From assembly GCF_002741055.1 (NCBI RefSeq), contig NZ_CP016809.1:5682501-5746500 (forward strand): a stretch of DNA of 64,000 nucleotides, written 5' to 3'. The position numbers were made by a program, and so were the translations under genes. The notes below the pieces were generated by a model. That model had not been told where the DNA came from. It did not search any database and saw only the letters and a program-made list of their open reading frames with translations. Source of the stretch: Paenibacillus ihbetae (GTDB lineage Bacteria; Bacillota; Bacilli; Paenibacillales; Paenibacillaceae). Below, in pieces: positions 19,067-26,782 of this stretch; position 1 is the first letter of the stretch, and every line of letters starts with the position of its first letter.

Positions 19067-20149
19067 ATGCAACAACAATCACAGCATACATTACTCTTTA
19101 CAGGCGCTTATGCCGAAGCCGATCAGACCGGAATCTGCGTATATGCCGTGGACGAGGCATCCGGAGAGCTTCAGCTGCTGGACGAAGTCTCAGGGATCAA
19201 GAATCCGACATTTCTAAATGTGGATCCGGCAGCCAAGCGGCTGTATGCCATCGGGGAGATATCGGACCAGGGCAATAAAGCAGCCGAGATCGTCACATTC
19301 GGGATTCAACCTGATACCGGCAAGCTGAAAGAATTGAGCCGCGTTCGGAGTGTCAGCAGCTCAACTTGCCATATTCAACGGGACGAGGGGAGTACGTTTC
19401 TGATCGTATCCAGCTTTCACGGGGGACTGATCGGCCTTCACCGGATTAACGAGGACGGTACGGCGGGTGAACTGCTGGATGAGAAGAAGCACGCCGAGCT
19501 TGTCCATGTCCGGGAGGATCAGCAGCCGAGAGCGCATTCCGCCTTTTACAGTCCGGATGGACGATACATATTCGTGCAGGATTTAGGATTGGATAAGATT
19601 ATGACCTATACCTTAGACAGCGAGCAGGGCCAGCTTCGTTTCGTTCGCGAAACCCAGCTTGAGGACGGGGCGGGGCCTCGCCATTTGGCCTTCCATCCGG
19701 GCGGAGCCTATGCATACGTCATTAATGAGTTGAACTCCAGCGTGACGACGCTCCGGTATTCGAGTGAAGACGGCAGTCTGACGCCGCTTGGGACGGTCTC
19801 GACGTTGCCTGCCGATTTCGAAGGGGAAAGCTCCTGCGCCGAAATTGCGGTATCCGGCGACGGCCGGACGGTGTACGGATCGAACCGCGGACATGACAGT
19901 ATCGTGGTATTCACCGTCCACCAGGATAGCGGGCTCCTGAATCCGGTTCAGTATATTTCGACCGAGGGCGGCCACCCGCGGCATTTCAGCCTGCTGCCGG
20001 GCGGGAAGCAGCTGCTGGCGGCCAACCGGGACGGTAATAATCTCGTGCTCTTTACGGTAAATCCGGAGGACGGAAAGCTTGCCTTCACCGGTTATACCGT
20101 ATCCCAATCCAAGCCGGTCTGCGTGAAACCGGCCGTATTTAACGGATAA
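19067..20149 (+). CDS. Lactonase family protein (6-phosphogluconolactonase-like, YkgB type)
   Basis: A 360-residue seven-bladed beta-propeller of the YkgB/Pgl (cyclo-isomerase-like lactonase) family. Typical repeats are seen: FTGAYAEADQTGICVYAVDEASGELQ, the AHSAFYSPDGRYIFVQDLGLDKI block, GPRHLAFHPGGAYAYVINELNSSV, and GHPRHFSLLPGGKQLLAANRDGNNLVLF near the end. Proposed role: hydrolysis of 6-phosphogluconolactone in the pentose phosphate pathway, or of another sugar lactone. The ATG at 19067 (MQQQSQHTL) has GAGAGGAG nine bases upstream; the ATG at 19034 adds 11 residues without a good site. Followed by a strong terminator. Confidence 0.9.
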   Translation: MQQQSQHTLLFTGAYAEADQTGICVYAVDEASGELQLLDEVSGIKNPTFLNVDPAAKRLYAIGEISDQGNKAAEIVTFGIQPDTGKLKELSRVRSVSSSTCHIQRDEGSTFLIVSSFHGGLIGLHRINEDGTAGELLDEKKHAELVHVREDQQPRAHSAFYSPDGRYIFVQDLGLDKIMTYTLDSEQGQLRFVRETQLEDGAGPRHLAFHPGGAYAYVINELNSSVTTLRYSSEDGSLTPLGTVSTLPADFEGESSCAEIAVSGDGRTVYGSNRGHDSIVVFTVHQDSGLLNPVQYISTEGGHPRHFSLLPGGKQLLAANRDGNNLVLFTVNPEDGKLAFTGYTVSQSKPVCVKPAVFNG

Positions 20150-20220
20150 CAGCTGAAATGGTTTGTATTTGTAGTGGATCGCGATTGCTTGAGAAATAAT
20201 CCTTGGAATTGCTTAGAGAA

Positions 20221-20275
20221 GCGCTCTATGCAGGCAATGGACCTAAAGGTTCGTTGCCTTGCAGGGGCGCTTTTT
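20221..20275 (+). terminator. Terminator after the lactonase gene
   Basis: A long imperfect hairpin (GCGCTCTATGCAGGCAA, 20221-20237, against TTGCCTTGCAGGGGCGC, 20254-20270) is followed directly by TTTTT (20271-20275). Confidence 0.85.
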
Positions 20276-20395
20276 CGTGCAGGCAAATCGCTTCGCTGAC
20301 CTTAAGCGGCTCCGCGTTTGGCGTTTGACGGGATTCAGAGCTCGCCTCGATTGGTTATGTAATAACATGAACATGTAATTGAGGAGGGTGTGGCA

Positions 20396-21187
20396 ATGTC
20401 TATGAACCAACAATTGAAAGGGAAGACGGCAATCATTACAGGTGCAGGCTCAGGAATCGGCCGTGCTGCAGCCCTTCTGATGGCGGAGCAGGGAGCGAAC
20501 GTGCTGCTGATCGATATTGACCCTGAACGGGTGGAGAAGGTTCGTAAGCAGATTGAGGCTGCCGGGGGGCAAGCGATAACCGGCAATTGCGATATTTCGA
20601 AAGCGGAGACCCTAAAGGATTGTTTTCAGCAAGCGGTGGAGAAATGGGGCGGCCTCGATATTGTTTTTGCCAACGCCGGCATTAACGGTACGAAAGCTCC
20701 GATTGAGACGATGGAGCTGGACGAGTGGGATACAACGATCAATACGAACCTGAGGGGAACCTTTGCGACGGTGAAATATTCGATTCCTTATTTGAAGGAG
20801 AAGGGCGGCAGCATCATCATTACGAGCTCGATAAACGGCAACCGGGTGTTCACCGGCTTCGGATTTTCCGCCTACAGCACGACCAAGGCAGGGCAGGTGG
20901 CTTTCATGAAGATGGCGGCGCTGGAGCTGGCCCGTTACAAAATCCGCGTGAACGCGATTTGTCCGGGAGCCATTGCAACCAATATCGACTCCAGCACGAT
21001 TGCCAAGCCGGAGCTGGAGGAAGTGACGATTCCGATCGAATACCCGGAAGGGGATCAGCCGCTGGCGAACGGTCCCGGCCAGCCGGAGCAGGTTGCCCGT
21101 CTGGTCGCTTTCCTGGCATCCGACGACGCCTCGCACATTACCGGAACCGAAATTTATATCGATGGAGCCGAGTCTCTGATCCATTGA
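20396..21187 (+). CDS. SDR family oxidoreductase
   Basis: A 263-residue classical short-chain dehydrogenase/reductase. The Rossmann glycine motif TGAGSGIG is at about residues 14-21, then DIDPERV for cofactor selection (an acidic residue at this place favours NAD), NAG at about 88-90, and the active-site Ser with YSTTK. The C-terminus GTEIYIDGAESLIH is typical of FabG-like SDRs. The ATG at 20396 has GAGGAGGG seven bases upstream; the GTG at 20390 overlaps that site. Single gene; the substrate cannot be assigned. A closely related pattern is found in proteins annotated as 3-oxoacyl-ACP reductase. Confidence 0.9.
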   Translation: MSMNQQLKGKTAIITGAGSGIGRAAALLMAEQGANVLLIDIDPERVEKVRKQIEAAGGQAITGNCDISKAETLKDCFQQAVEKWGGLDIVFANAGINGTKAPIETMELDEWDTTINTNLRGTFATVKYSIPYLKEKGGSIIITSSINGNRVFTGFGFSAYSTTKAGQVAFMKMAALELARYKIRVNAICPGAIATNIDSSTIAKPELEEVTIPIEYPEGDQPLANGPGQPEQVARLVAFLASDDASHITGTEIYIDGAESLIH

Positions 21188-21248
21188 TTGGCCGGCTCAA
21201 GCTTAACTTGAGCGCTCGGTCAGCTAGGTGCCCGCACCGCTGGCGGAT

Positions 21249-21296
21249 TTGACAATATGGACTTTATTGTCGCATAATAAATAGATATATTGTCAA
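21249..21296 (+). promoter_or_regulatory. Promoter with triple GACAAT/ATTGTC palindromic elements upstream of the DUF1450 gene
   Basis: TTGACA (21249-21254) with CATAAT 18 bases later forms a sigma-A promoter. It is overlain by three half-sites: GACAATA (21251-21257), TATTGTC (21265-21271) and TATTGTC (21288-21294). The outer arms TTGACAATAT and ATATTGTCAA (21249-21258, 21287-21296) are a perfect 10-bp inverted repeat. This looks like a repressor operator; the regulator is not known. Confidence 0.5.
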
Positions 21297-21316
21297 ATAG
21301 AATAGTGGTGATATCG

Positions 21317-21565
21317 ATGGGAATCGTCATCGTGGAAGTGTGCGACAGCAACTTGATGAGCGCTTTGGAGCTCGAGCACCTGGAGGAGCTGTATCCCGAG
21401 ATCGCCGTGCTGCGTGCAGATTGTATGAACCTGTGCGGGCTATGCAAGCTGCGCCCCTACGCGCTGGTCAATGGCAAGCGTGTATTTGCAGCCACGACGG
21501 AGGAGTGCATCGAGAAGATTAAGGCAGCCATCGAAGCTGAGTTGGCCATCTACAATGAGATTTAA
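21317..21565 (+). CDS. DUF1450 (YuzB-like) small protein
   Basis: An 82-residue protein with the DUF1450 pattern: VEVCDSNL near the N-terminus, then DCMNLCGLCKLRPYALVNGK, giving Cys residues at about 8, 38, 42 and 45 that could bind a metal or Fe-S cluster. Family function is unknown. The ATG at 21317 (MGIVIVEV) follows GTGGTGAT. A TTG nine codons upstream is possible but lies in the operator region. The upstream palindromes suggest regulated expression. It converges on trhO through a shared terminator. Confidence 0.85.
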   Translation: MGIVIVEVCDSNLMSALELEHLEELYPEIAVLRADCMNLCGLCKLRPYALVNGKRVFAATTEECIEKIKAAIEAELAIYNEI

Positions 21566-21602
21566 AGCGTCCTAAGCGATGCTTCGTTATATGATATATT
21601 CA

Positions 21603-21645
21603 AAAAGGGCATGTCGCTCATTCCAAGCGACATGCCCTTTTCTAT
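21603..21645. terminator. Bidirectional terminator between the DUF1450 gene and trhO
   Basis: A perfect 16-bp inverted repeat (21603-21618 and 21626-21641; core GGGCATGTCGCT) with a 7-base loop, with A-rich and T-rich flanks, lies between two convergent genes. Confidence 0.92.
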
Positions 21646-21658
21646 AATATTGGGGACT

Positions 21659-22564
21659 TTAGGAAGCGTGATGGCTTGCAGCAACAATCTCTTCGCACTC
21701 GGCGGAGCAGCAGCTATTGTGAAGCTCTTCGCATTCCTCGCAGCAAATATGCTGCAAATGGCATGCATCGTTATCGCAGTTGATGTAACGGTCCTCCGGC
21801 TTGCCGCAGTGATGGCATTTTCCGACGATGATATCTTCATCGGTGCGGTTGATAGGCACGGAAATGCGCTCATCAAAGACGTAGCATTTGCCGTCGAACA
21901 GCCGGCCTTGAACCTCAGGATCCTTCCCGTACGTTACGATCCCGCCCTCCAGCTGGGCAACATCATGGAATCCTTCCTTCAGCATGAATCCTGTCAGCTT
22001 CTCACAGCGGATGCCGCCGGTGCAGTAAGTCAGGATGATCTTATCCTTATGCTCGGACAGGTTCTCCCGAATCCATTCCGGAAACTCGCGGAACGACTGC
22101 ACATCCGGCCGAATGGCGTTGCGGAAATGGCCGATATCGTATTCGTAATCATTGCGGCCGTCAATGACGATGACATCATCGCGTTGAAGGTACTCGAAAA
22201 ATTCCTTCGGCGACAGGCGCTTGCCGCTGATGACATTCGGATCCAGCTCGTCCTCGACACGGAAGGTCACGAGCTCCTTACGATGACGGACGAACATTTT
22301 TTTGAACGCATGCCCTTCGGAAGGGTCCACCTTAAACACCATATCGGCGAACAGCGGATTGGCGTGCATATCCCGCATATACTGCTCTGTCTGTTCAATC
22401 GTACCGGACACGGTACCGTTGATGCCTTCGGCTGCAACCAGGATGCGGCCCTTGAGGCCCAGCTCCTTGCAGTACTGCAGATGTTCCTCCTTGAAGGCCT
22501 CCGGGTCCGGAATCGGCACGAATTTATAATAAAGCAAAATTTGATATTGCTGTGAATCAGTCAT
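21659..22564 (-). CDS. trhO: tRNA uridine(34) hydroxylase, rhodanese family
   Basis: A 301-residue protein of the YceA/YbfQ group, shown in other bacteria to hydroxylate U34 of tRNAs in an O2-dependent way. N-terminal ferredoxin-like domain ([15 protein letters not shown]), central rhodanese domain with catalytic Cys in [10 protein letters not shown], and [19 protein letters not shown] after it. The C-terminal tail of about 50 residues is rich in Cys ([34 protein letters not shown]), as in Firmicute members, and likely binds zinc. The start at 22564 (MTDSQQYQ) is preceded by ACAGGTGATAAAAC. Monocistronic. Confidence 0.93.
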   Translation of the reverse strand: MTDSQQYQILLYYKFVPIPDPEAFKEEHLQYCKELGLKGRILVAAEGINGTVSGTIEQTEQYMRDMHANPLFADMVFKVDPSEGHAFKKMFVRHRKELVTFRVEDELDPNVISGKRLSPKEFFEYLQRDDVIVIDGRNDYEYDIGHFRNAIRPDVQSFREFPEWIRENLSEHKDKIILTYCTGGIRCEKLTGFMLKEGFHDVAQLEGGIVTYGKDPEVQGRLFDGKCYVFDERISVPINRTDEDIIVGKCHHCGKPEDRYINCDNDACHLQHICCEECEELHNSCCSAECEEIVAASHHAS

Positions 22565-22764
22565 GTTTTATCACCTGTTCTGTTGATAGTGTTAGCCAAA
22601 AGCATACTTATAGAATTGTAGTTGATTTCAGACCACTTAGTCAACTTAAATGTATAGAAAGTTTGCCATGAAATGTGAATTTTAGGGTTTCATGAACGCT
22701 GTAAAGCGGTTATGATGAAGGAGCAGGAATGCGAACACTTTCATTAATTGGAGGCGTGAACAGC

Positions 22765-23403
22765 ATGGTACATATCGAACAAAATGCGCTCGTATTGTTT
22801 CAAGGCGACAGTATTACCGATTGTGGTCGGAATTATGAGGAGCCTAGCAGTTTGGGGCAAGGATATGCACTGATGGCTGCGGCCCGGTTGAGCATGGAGC
22901 AGCCTCATAAGCGTTTACGGTTTGTAAATCGCGGCATCAGCGGAAACCGGGTTGTTGATCTTCGGGGACGATGGGAGGAAGATTGTATACGGCTCGACCC
23001 GACTTGGGTTTCGATTCTCGTCGGCATCAACGAGACGGGGAGGAAATACAGGCGGGGAGAGCCGACTTCAGTTGAGGCTTTTTATGAAGGCTATAGGGAG
23101 CTGCTGTTCCAGACCCGAGAGCATACAGGCGCGAGACTGATTCTTATGGAACCGTTTCTGCTGCCCGTCACGGAGGATAAGAAGGAGTGGCGCGAGGATC
23201 TGGACCCGAAGATTGCGGCGGTGCGGGAGCTGTCGCGGGAGTTTGAGACACTGTATGTGCCGTTGGACGGTATTTTTGCTGCTGCAAGCTCCACGATCGA
23301 GATGACCTACTGGGCTGAAGACGGCGTGCATCCTACCCCAGCGGGCCATGCGCTGATTGCTCAGTCCTGGCTCGCAGCTATTCAGGGACGTTCGGTGCTG
23401 TAA
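22765..23403 (+). CDS. SGNH/GDSL hydrolase
   Basis: A 212-residue esterase/lipase-like protein. Block I is LFQGDSITDCGRN with the nucleophile Ser; block II Gly is in NRGISGNR; block III has GINETGRKYRRGE; and block V reads EDGVHPTPAGH with the Asp-His pair. No signal peptide, so a cytosolic carbohydrate or acetyl esterase role is likely. Two starts are possible: ATG 22765 (MVHIEQNAL, GGAGG ten bases upstream) and ATG 22729 (12 residues longer, AAGGAG close to it). The shorter matches the family N-terminus. Single gene ended by a strong hairpin. Confidence 0.88.
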   Translation: MVHIEQNALVLFQGDSITDCGRNYEEPSSLGQGYALMAAARLSMEQPHKRLRFVNRGISGNRVVDLRGRWEEDCIRLDPTWVSILVGINETGRKYRRGEPTSVEAFYEGYRELLFQTREHTGARLILMEPFLLPVTEDKKEWREDLDPKIAAVRELSREFETLYVPLDGIFAAASSTIEMTYWAEDGVHPTPAGHALIAQSWLAAIQGRSVL

Positions 23404-23445
23404 GGCTGTTTATCCGCTTCATATACAAGGCATTATTGGGAGACA

Positions 23446-23480
23446 ACGTCCCCGGAGAGAGCCCTCCGGGGACGTTTCGT
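23446..23480 (+). terminator. Terminator after the SGNH hydrolase gene
   Basis: A perfect 12-bp stem (ACGTCCCCGGAG, 23446-23457, with CTCCGGGGACGT, 23464-23475) and a 6-base loop. It is followed by a modest T-rich stretch. Confidence 0.85.
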
Positions 23481-23521
23481 TCATTCGACAGGAGATGCTC
23501 CAGAAGTAAAGAAAATCCTGA

Positions 23522-23551
23522 TTGACGAATGTGTTTGGATACCTTTACAAT
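23522..23551 (+). promoter_or_regulatory. Promoter of the COG2984-type ABC importer operon
   Basis: TTGACG (23522-23527) and TACAAT (23546-23551) are separated by 18 bases. The leader to the start codon is about 145 bases and contains a weak hairpin (AAAGCG...CGCTTT, about 23618-23641). No T-box AGGGTGGNACC sequence was found. Confidence 0.6.
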
Positions 23552-23698
23552 GGTTCATAATAGACCGTTGTTCAATTGGTGCGTCCTATTTTTTTACTTT
23601 AATGCTTTTGTCAATAAAAGCGGCGATGCGTTGTCGCTTTGTGTCGAAGCTTAAATGACGAAACGAACGGGTCATTCATGAGAGAGGGGATTCATTAG

Positions 23699-24736
23699 AT
23701 GAAGAGAAAAATGTGGGTATCACTTGCATTGTCGGCAGTGCTCGTGACGGCAGTCGGCTGCGGGGACAAGCCGGAAGGCGGAAGTACGGAGACAGGAAGC
23801 GGCGGCGATGCCGAGAAGAAGTCTTACAGCATCGCGATCTCGCAATATGTAGAGCATCCGTCCCTTGACGCAACGAGGGAAGGAATTCTTGCGGCGCTGA
23901 AGGATGCCGGAATATCGGAAGAGGACAACACGCTGAAGCTTGACTATAACAATGCTCAGAACGATTCAACGAACAATCACACCATCGCTCAGAAGCTGAA
24001 GGATTCGAAAGCCGATTTGGTTGTGGCGATTGCTACGCCATCCGCGCAAGCCGTGGCAAACGAAGTGAAGGAGAAGCCGGTCCTGTTTGCAGCGGTTACC
24101 GACCCGCTGGATGCGAAGCTGGTCAGCGACCTGCAGAAGCCGGGCGGCAACGTTACCGGCGCTTCCGACACGAATCCGGAAGCGACAAAGCAGCTGATGA
24201 ATTTTGTCAGCACCCATTTTCCTAATGTGAAGAAGATTGGTTTGATCATCGATGAAGGGGAAGCGAATGCCGTCGTCATGGCCAAGACAGCCGAAGAGGT
24301 GCTCGCGGAGCATGGGATCGAACTGGTGAAGGCTTCTGTCACCAATACTTCGGAAGTGAAGCAGGCTGCCGAGTCTCTGGTCGGTAAGGTGGATGCATTC
24401 TATATTACGCTCGACAACCGGGTTGTAAGCGGAGTGGACACGATTATTCAAACCGCCCAACAGAATAAAATTCCGTTCTTCTCCAGTGACCGCGACACGG
24501 TGGAGAAGGGGGCTTTTGCTACCGTTGGCTTCAAGTATTATGACCATGGGTATCAGGTTGGTCAGATGGCGGTAGAGATTTTGAAGAACGGCAAGAAGCC
24601 GGCTGACATGGAAATCACGAAGCCTGACAAGCTGGATCTGATTCTCAATGTGAAGGCTGCGGCGGACTACGGCATCGAGGTTACGGACGCCATGAAGCAG
24701 GAAGTCAAAGACCCTGACAACAACATCATTGAGTAA
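23699..24736 (+). CDS. ABC transporter substrate-binding lipoprotein (COG2984 / TrpX-like)
   Basis: A 345-residue lipoprotein: signal MKRKMWVSLALSAVLVTAVG with acceptor Cys21, a Gly/Glu/Ser-rich linker, then a periplasmic-binding-protein type I fold (YSIAISQYVEHPSLDATREGI, AQKLKDSKADLVVAIATPSAQA, VTGASDTNPEATKQL). Relatives in streptococci (TrpX) bind tryptophan or tyrosine; most members are uncharacterised. It is the first gene of a three-gene importer with permease and ATPase directly downstream. The ATG at 23699 follows GAGAGGGG at 8-9 bases. Confidence 0.93.
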   Translation: MKRKMWVSLALSAVLVTAVGCGDKPEGGSTETGSGGDAEKKSYSIAISQYVEHPSLDATREGILAALKDAGISEEDNTLKLDYNNAQNDSTNNHTIAQKLKDSKADLVVAIATPSAQAVANEVKEKPVLFAAVTDPLDAKLVSDLQKPGGNVTGASDTNPEATKQLMNFVSTHFPNVKKIGLIIDEGEANAVVMAKTAEEVLAEHGIELVKASVTNTSEVKQAAESLVGKVDAFYITLDNRVVSGVDTIIQTAQQNKIPFFSSDRDTVEKGAFATVGFKYYDHGYQVGQMAVEILKNGKKPADMEITKPDKLDLILNVKAAADYGIEVTDAMKQEVKDPDNNIIE

Positions 24737-24793
24737 ATGTAAGGCGCGGAGTCTTGAGCCCGCGCCTTCCTTAATCATAAAGGAGGTCAAGAC

Positions 24794-25714
24794 ATGTTGG
24801 AATTCCTGATGAGACTGGACGGTCCGATTGAATTAGGTCTGTTGTATGCGCTGATGGCACTTGGCGTTTATATTACGTTCCGCATTTTGGATTTTCCGGA
24901 TCTTACGGTGGATGGAAGCTTTACCATGGGGGGCGCGATTGCAGCCGTACTGATTATAAACGGCACCAACCCTTGGCTTGCAACGTTGGTTGCGATTGCC
25001 GGCGGGATGGCCGCGGGGGTATGCACAGGACTCCTTCATACGAAGGGCAAGATTAACGGATTGCTGTCCGGGATTATTATGATGATTGCCCTTTATTCCA
25101 TTAACATGCGGATTATGGGCAAGCCGAACATCTCGCTCAGCCAGGAGGATAACGTATTCGGCTCTATCGATCCGATTTATGTCATGCTTGTTATTGTGAT
25201 CATCGTGAAGCTATTGCTGGATGCGTTCTTCCGCACCGATCTCGGTCTTGCCCTGCGGGCAACGGGGGACAACAAACGGATGATCCGCAGCTTCGGCGCG
25301 AACACCGATACAACCACGATTCTCGGGCTCAGCATTTCCAACGGCTTGGTTGCCTTTTCAGGCGCCGTCGTTGCGCAGCAGTCCAGCTTTGCGGATATCA
25401 GCTCAGGGATCGGGATGATCGTGATCGGTCTGGCGTCTGTCATTATCGGTGAAGCGATCCTTGGCAAGGGCTCCGTATTCCGTACGACACTTGCGGTGGT
25501 ATGCGGTTCGATTATTTATCGGATCGTGGTTGCGGCTGCCTATGAAATCCCTTGGCTTGAAGCTTCCGACCTGAAGCTGATTACCGCCGTTATCGTAATT
25601 GTCGCGCTTGTGCTGCCGACCGTGCAGCGGTCGATGAAGCAGCGATCGCAGGCGAAGAAGCGTTCGACCGAGCTGCTGACCGCTCAAGGCAAGTCGGAAG
25701 GAGGTGCCTTTTAA
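24794..25714 (+). CDS. ABC transporter permease (COG4120 / TrpY-like)
   Basis: A 306-residue inner-membrane permease of the branched-chain-amino-acid permease-like fold, with about nine hydrophobic segments. Typical features are ALMALGVYITFRILDFPDLTVDGSFTMGGA near the N-terminus and a cytoplasmic coupling region LRATGDNKRMIRSFGANTDTT. It ends in a basic tail. AAAGGAGGTCAAGAC precedes the ATG at 24794. A short GC-rich inverted segment (24743-24770) between this and the binding-protein gene may modulate relative expression. Its stop shares one base with the start of the ATPase gene. Confidence 0.92.
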   Translation: MLEFLMRLDGPIELGLLYALMALGVYITFRILDFPDLTVDGSFTMGGAIAAVLIINGTNPWLATLVAIAGGMAAGVCTGLLHTKGKINGLLSGIIMMIALYSINMRIMGKPNISLSQEDNVFGSIDPIYVMLVIVIIVKLLLDAFFRTDLGLALRATGDNKRMIRSFGANTDTTTILGLSISNGLVAFSGAVVAQQSSFADISSGIGMIVIGLASVIIGEAILGKGSVFRTTLAVVCGSIIYRIVVAAAYEIPWLEASDLKLITAVIVIVALVLPTVQRSMKQRSQAKKRSTELLTAQGKSEGGAF

Positions 25715-26508
25715 TGCTGCAGATGAATCATGTATCCAAGCTTTTTAACCCTGGAACGGTGGATGAGAAGGTTGCTCTCATGGATGTGAACCTTCATCTG
25801 AAGCCCGGCGATTTCGTTACGGTCATCGGAAGCAACGGTGCAGGCAAATCCACATTAATGAACATCATATCCGGAGTGCTGAGGCCCGATGCGGGCGAGG
25901 TCCGGATTGACGGCAACGACATCGGTCACCTGCCCGAATTCCGCCGCAGCCGCTGGATCGGCCGCGTGTTCCAGGATCCGATGGCAGGCACGGCACCGCA
26001 TATGACGATTGAAGAAAACCTGGCGATGGCATTAAAGCGGGGGAAATCCCGCGGACTTGGGATCGGGGTATCCGCAGCCAAGCGTACGGCGTTCCGTCAG
26101 CATTTGGAACGGCTCGGCATTGGCCTGGAAAATCGACTTCGCGCGAAGGTTGGCATGCTCTCGGGCGGTGAACGCCAAGCACTCAGCCTCCTGATGGCGA
26201 CATTCACGGAGCCGCAGATTCTGCTGCTTGACGAGCATACAGCGGCGCTGGACCCGGCCCGTGCGGAGCTGATCACACGCATTACCGACGAGATCGTCCG
26301 GGATATGAACCTGACGACACTCATGGTGACCCACAATATGGAGCAAGCGATCCGCCTCGGTAATCGACTCATTATGATGGATAAGGGACGAATTATTCTC
26401 GATGTGGACGAGCAGCGCAAGCAATCGCTGACCGTTGAACAGCTGCTCGGCGAGTTCGAGCAGATCAGCGGTCATAAGCTGTCGGATGACCGGCTTGTGC
26501 TGGGTTAA
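25714..26508 (+). CDS. ABC transporter ATP-binding protein (COG1101 / TrpZ-like)
   Basis: A 264-residue ATPase. Walker A is GSNGAGKST (about residues 38-46), the Q-loop VFQDPMAG, signature LSGGERQALSL, Walker B ILLLDEHTAAL with an unusual His after the catalytic Glu, and H-loop MVTHNM. It energises import by the preceding permease. Translation is coupled (TAATG: stop and start share one base). A terminator follows about 55 bases downstream, so the operon is limited to three genes. Confidence 0.94.
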   Translation: MLQMNHVSKLFNPGTVDEKVALMDVNLHLKPGDFVTVIGSNGAGKSTLMNIISGVLRPDAGEVRIDGNDIGHLPEFRRSRWIGRVFQDPMAGTAPHMTIEENLAMALKRGKSRGLGIGVSAAKRTAFRQHLERLGIGLENRLRAKVGMLSGGERQALSLLMATFTEPQILLLDEHTAALDPARAELITRITDEIVRDMNLTTLMVTHNMEQAIRLGNRLIMMDKGRIILDVDEQRKQSLTVEQLLGEFEQISGHKLSDDRLVLG

Positions 26509-26564
26509 TCGTTAAAAAACTTTAACGGCGTTCGGACGACTTCATGAATATTTGATATAGGATG

Positions 26565-26610
26565 CAGGCGTTTTTCGGTCCATACCGGGAAACGCCTGTT
26601 CTCTTTTTTT
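26565..26610 (+). terminator. Terminator after the ABC importer operon
   Basis: Stem CAGGCGTTT (26565-26573) with AAACGCCTG (26590-26598) encloses an inner CGG/CCG pairing and is followed by TTCTCTTTTTTT. Confidence 0.88.
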
Positions 26611-26698
26611 ATTGGGGAAACCTCCAGGAAATACTTGAATCTTTAAATATTTTCTCTTATTTTCGAAACCAAATGTCAAATAATGACGTAAATAAGTA

Positions 26699-26727
26699 TT
26701 GACCGGTGTAATATTAATCAATATGAT
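26699..26727 (+). promoter_or_regulatory. Sigma-A promoter of receptor gene 1, with adjacent GTCA/TGAC inverted repeat
   Basis: TTGACC (26699-26704) and TATGAT (26722-26727) have an optimal 17-base spacer, about 55 bases before the TTG start. Just upstream GTCA (26675-26678) and TGAC (26684-26687) form a small palindrome at about -60, a possible binding site for the receptor or another regulator. The 26509-26698 gap holds only this, the importer terminator and AT-rich sequence. Confidence 0.65.
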
Positions 26728-26782
26728 AGCTATATACAGCAATATCCTAATATTTGGTTGCAACCCCGGAGGTGGTGTTAGC

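Noticed and set aside
21611..22555. A 314-codon plus-strand frame opposite trhO
   Set aside because: The minus-strand frame has the rhodanese active site and Cys-rich tail; the plus frame has none and crosses the terminator.
23552..23698. T-box or other riboswitch in the leader of the TrpX-like ABC operon
   Set aside because: No AGGGTGGNACC, specifier-loop structure or convincing terminator/antiterminator pair was found; only a weak hairpin.
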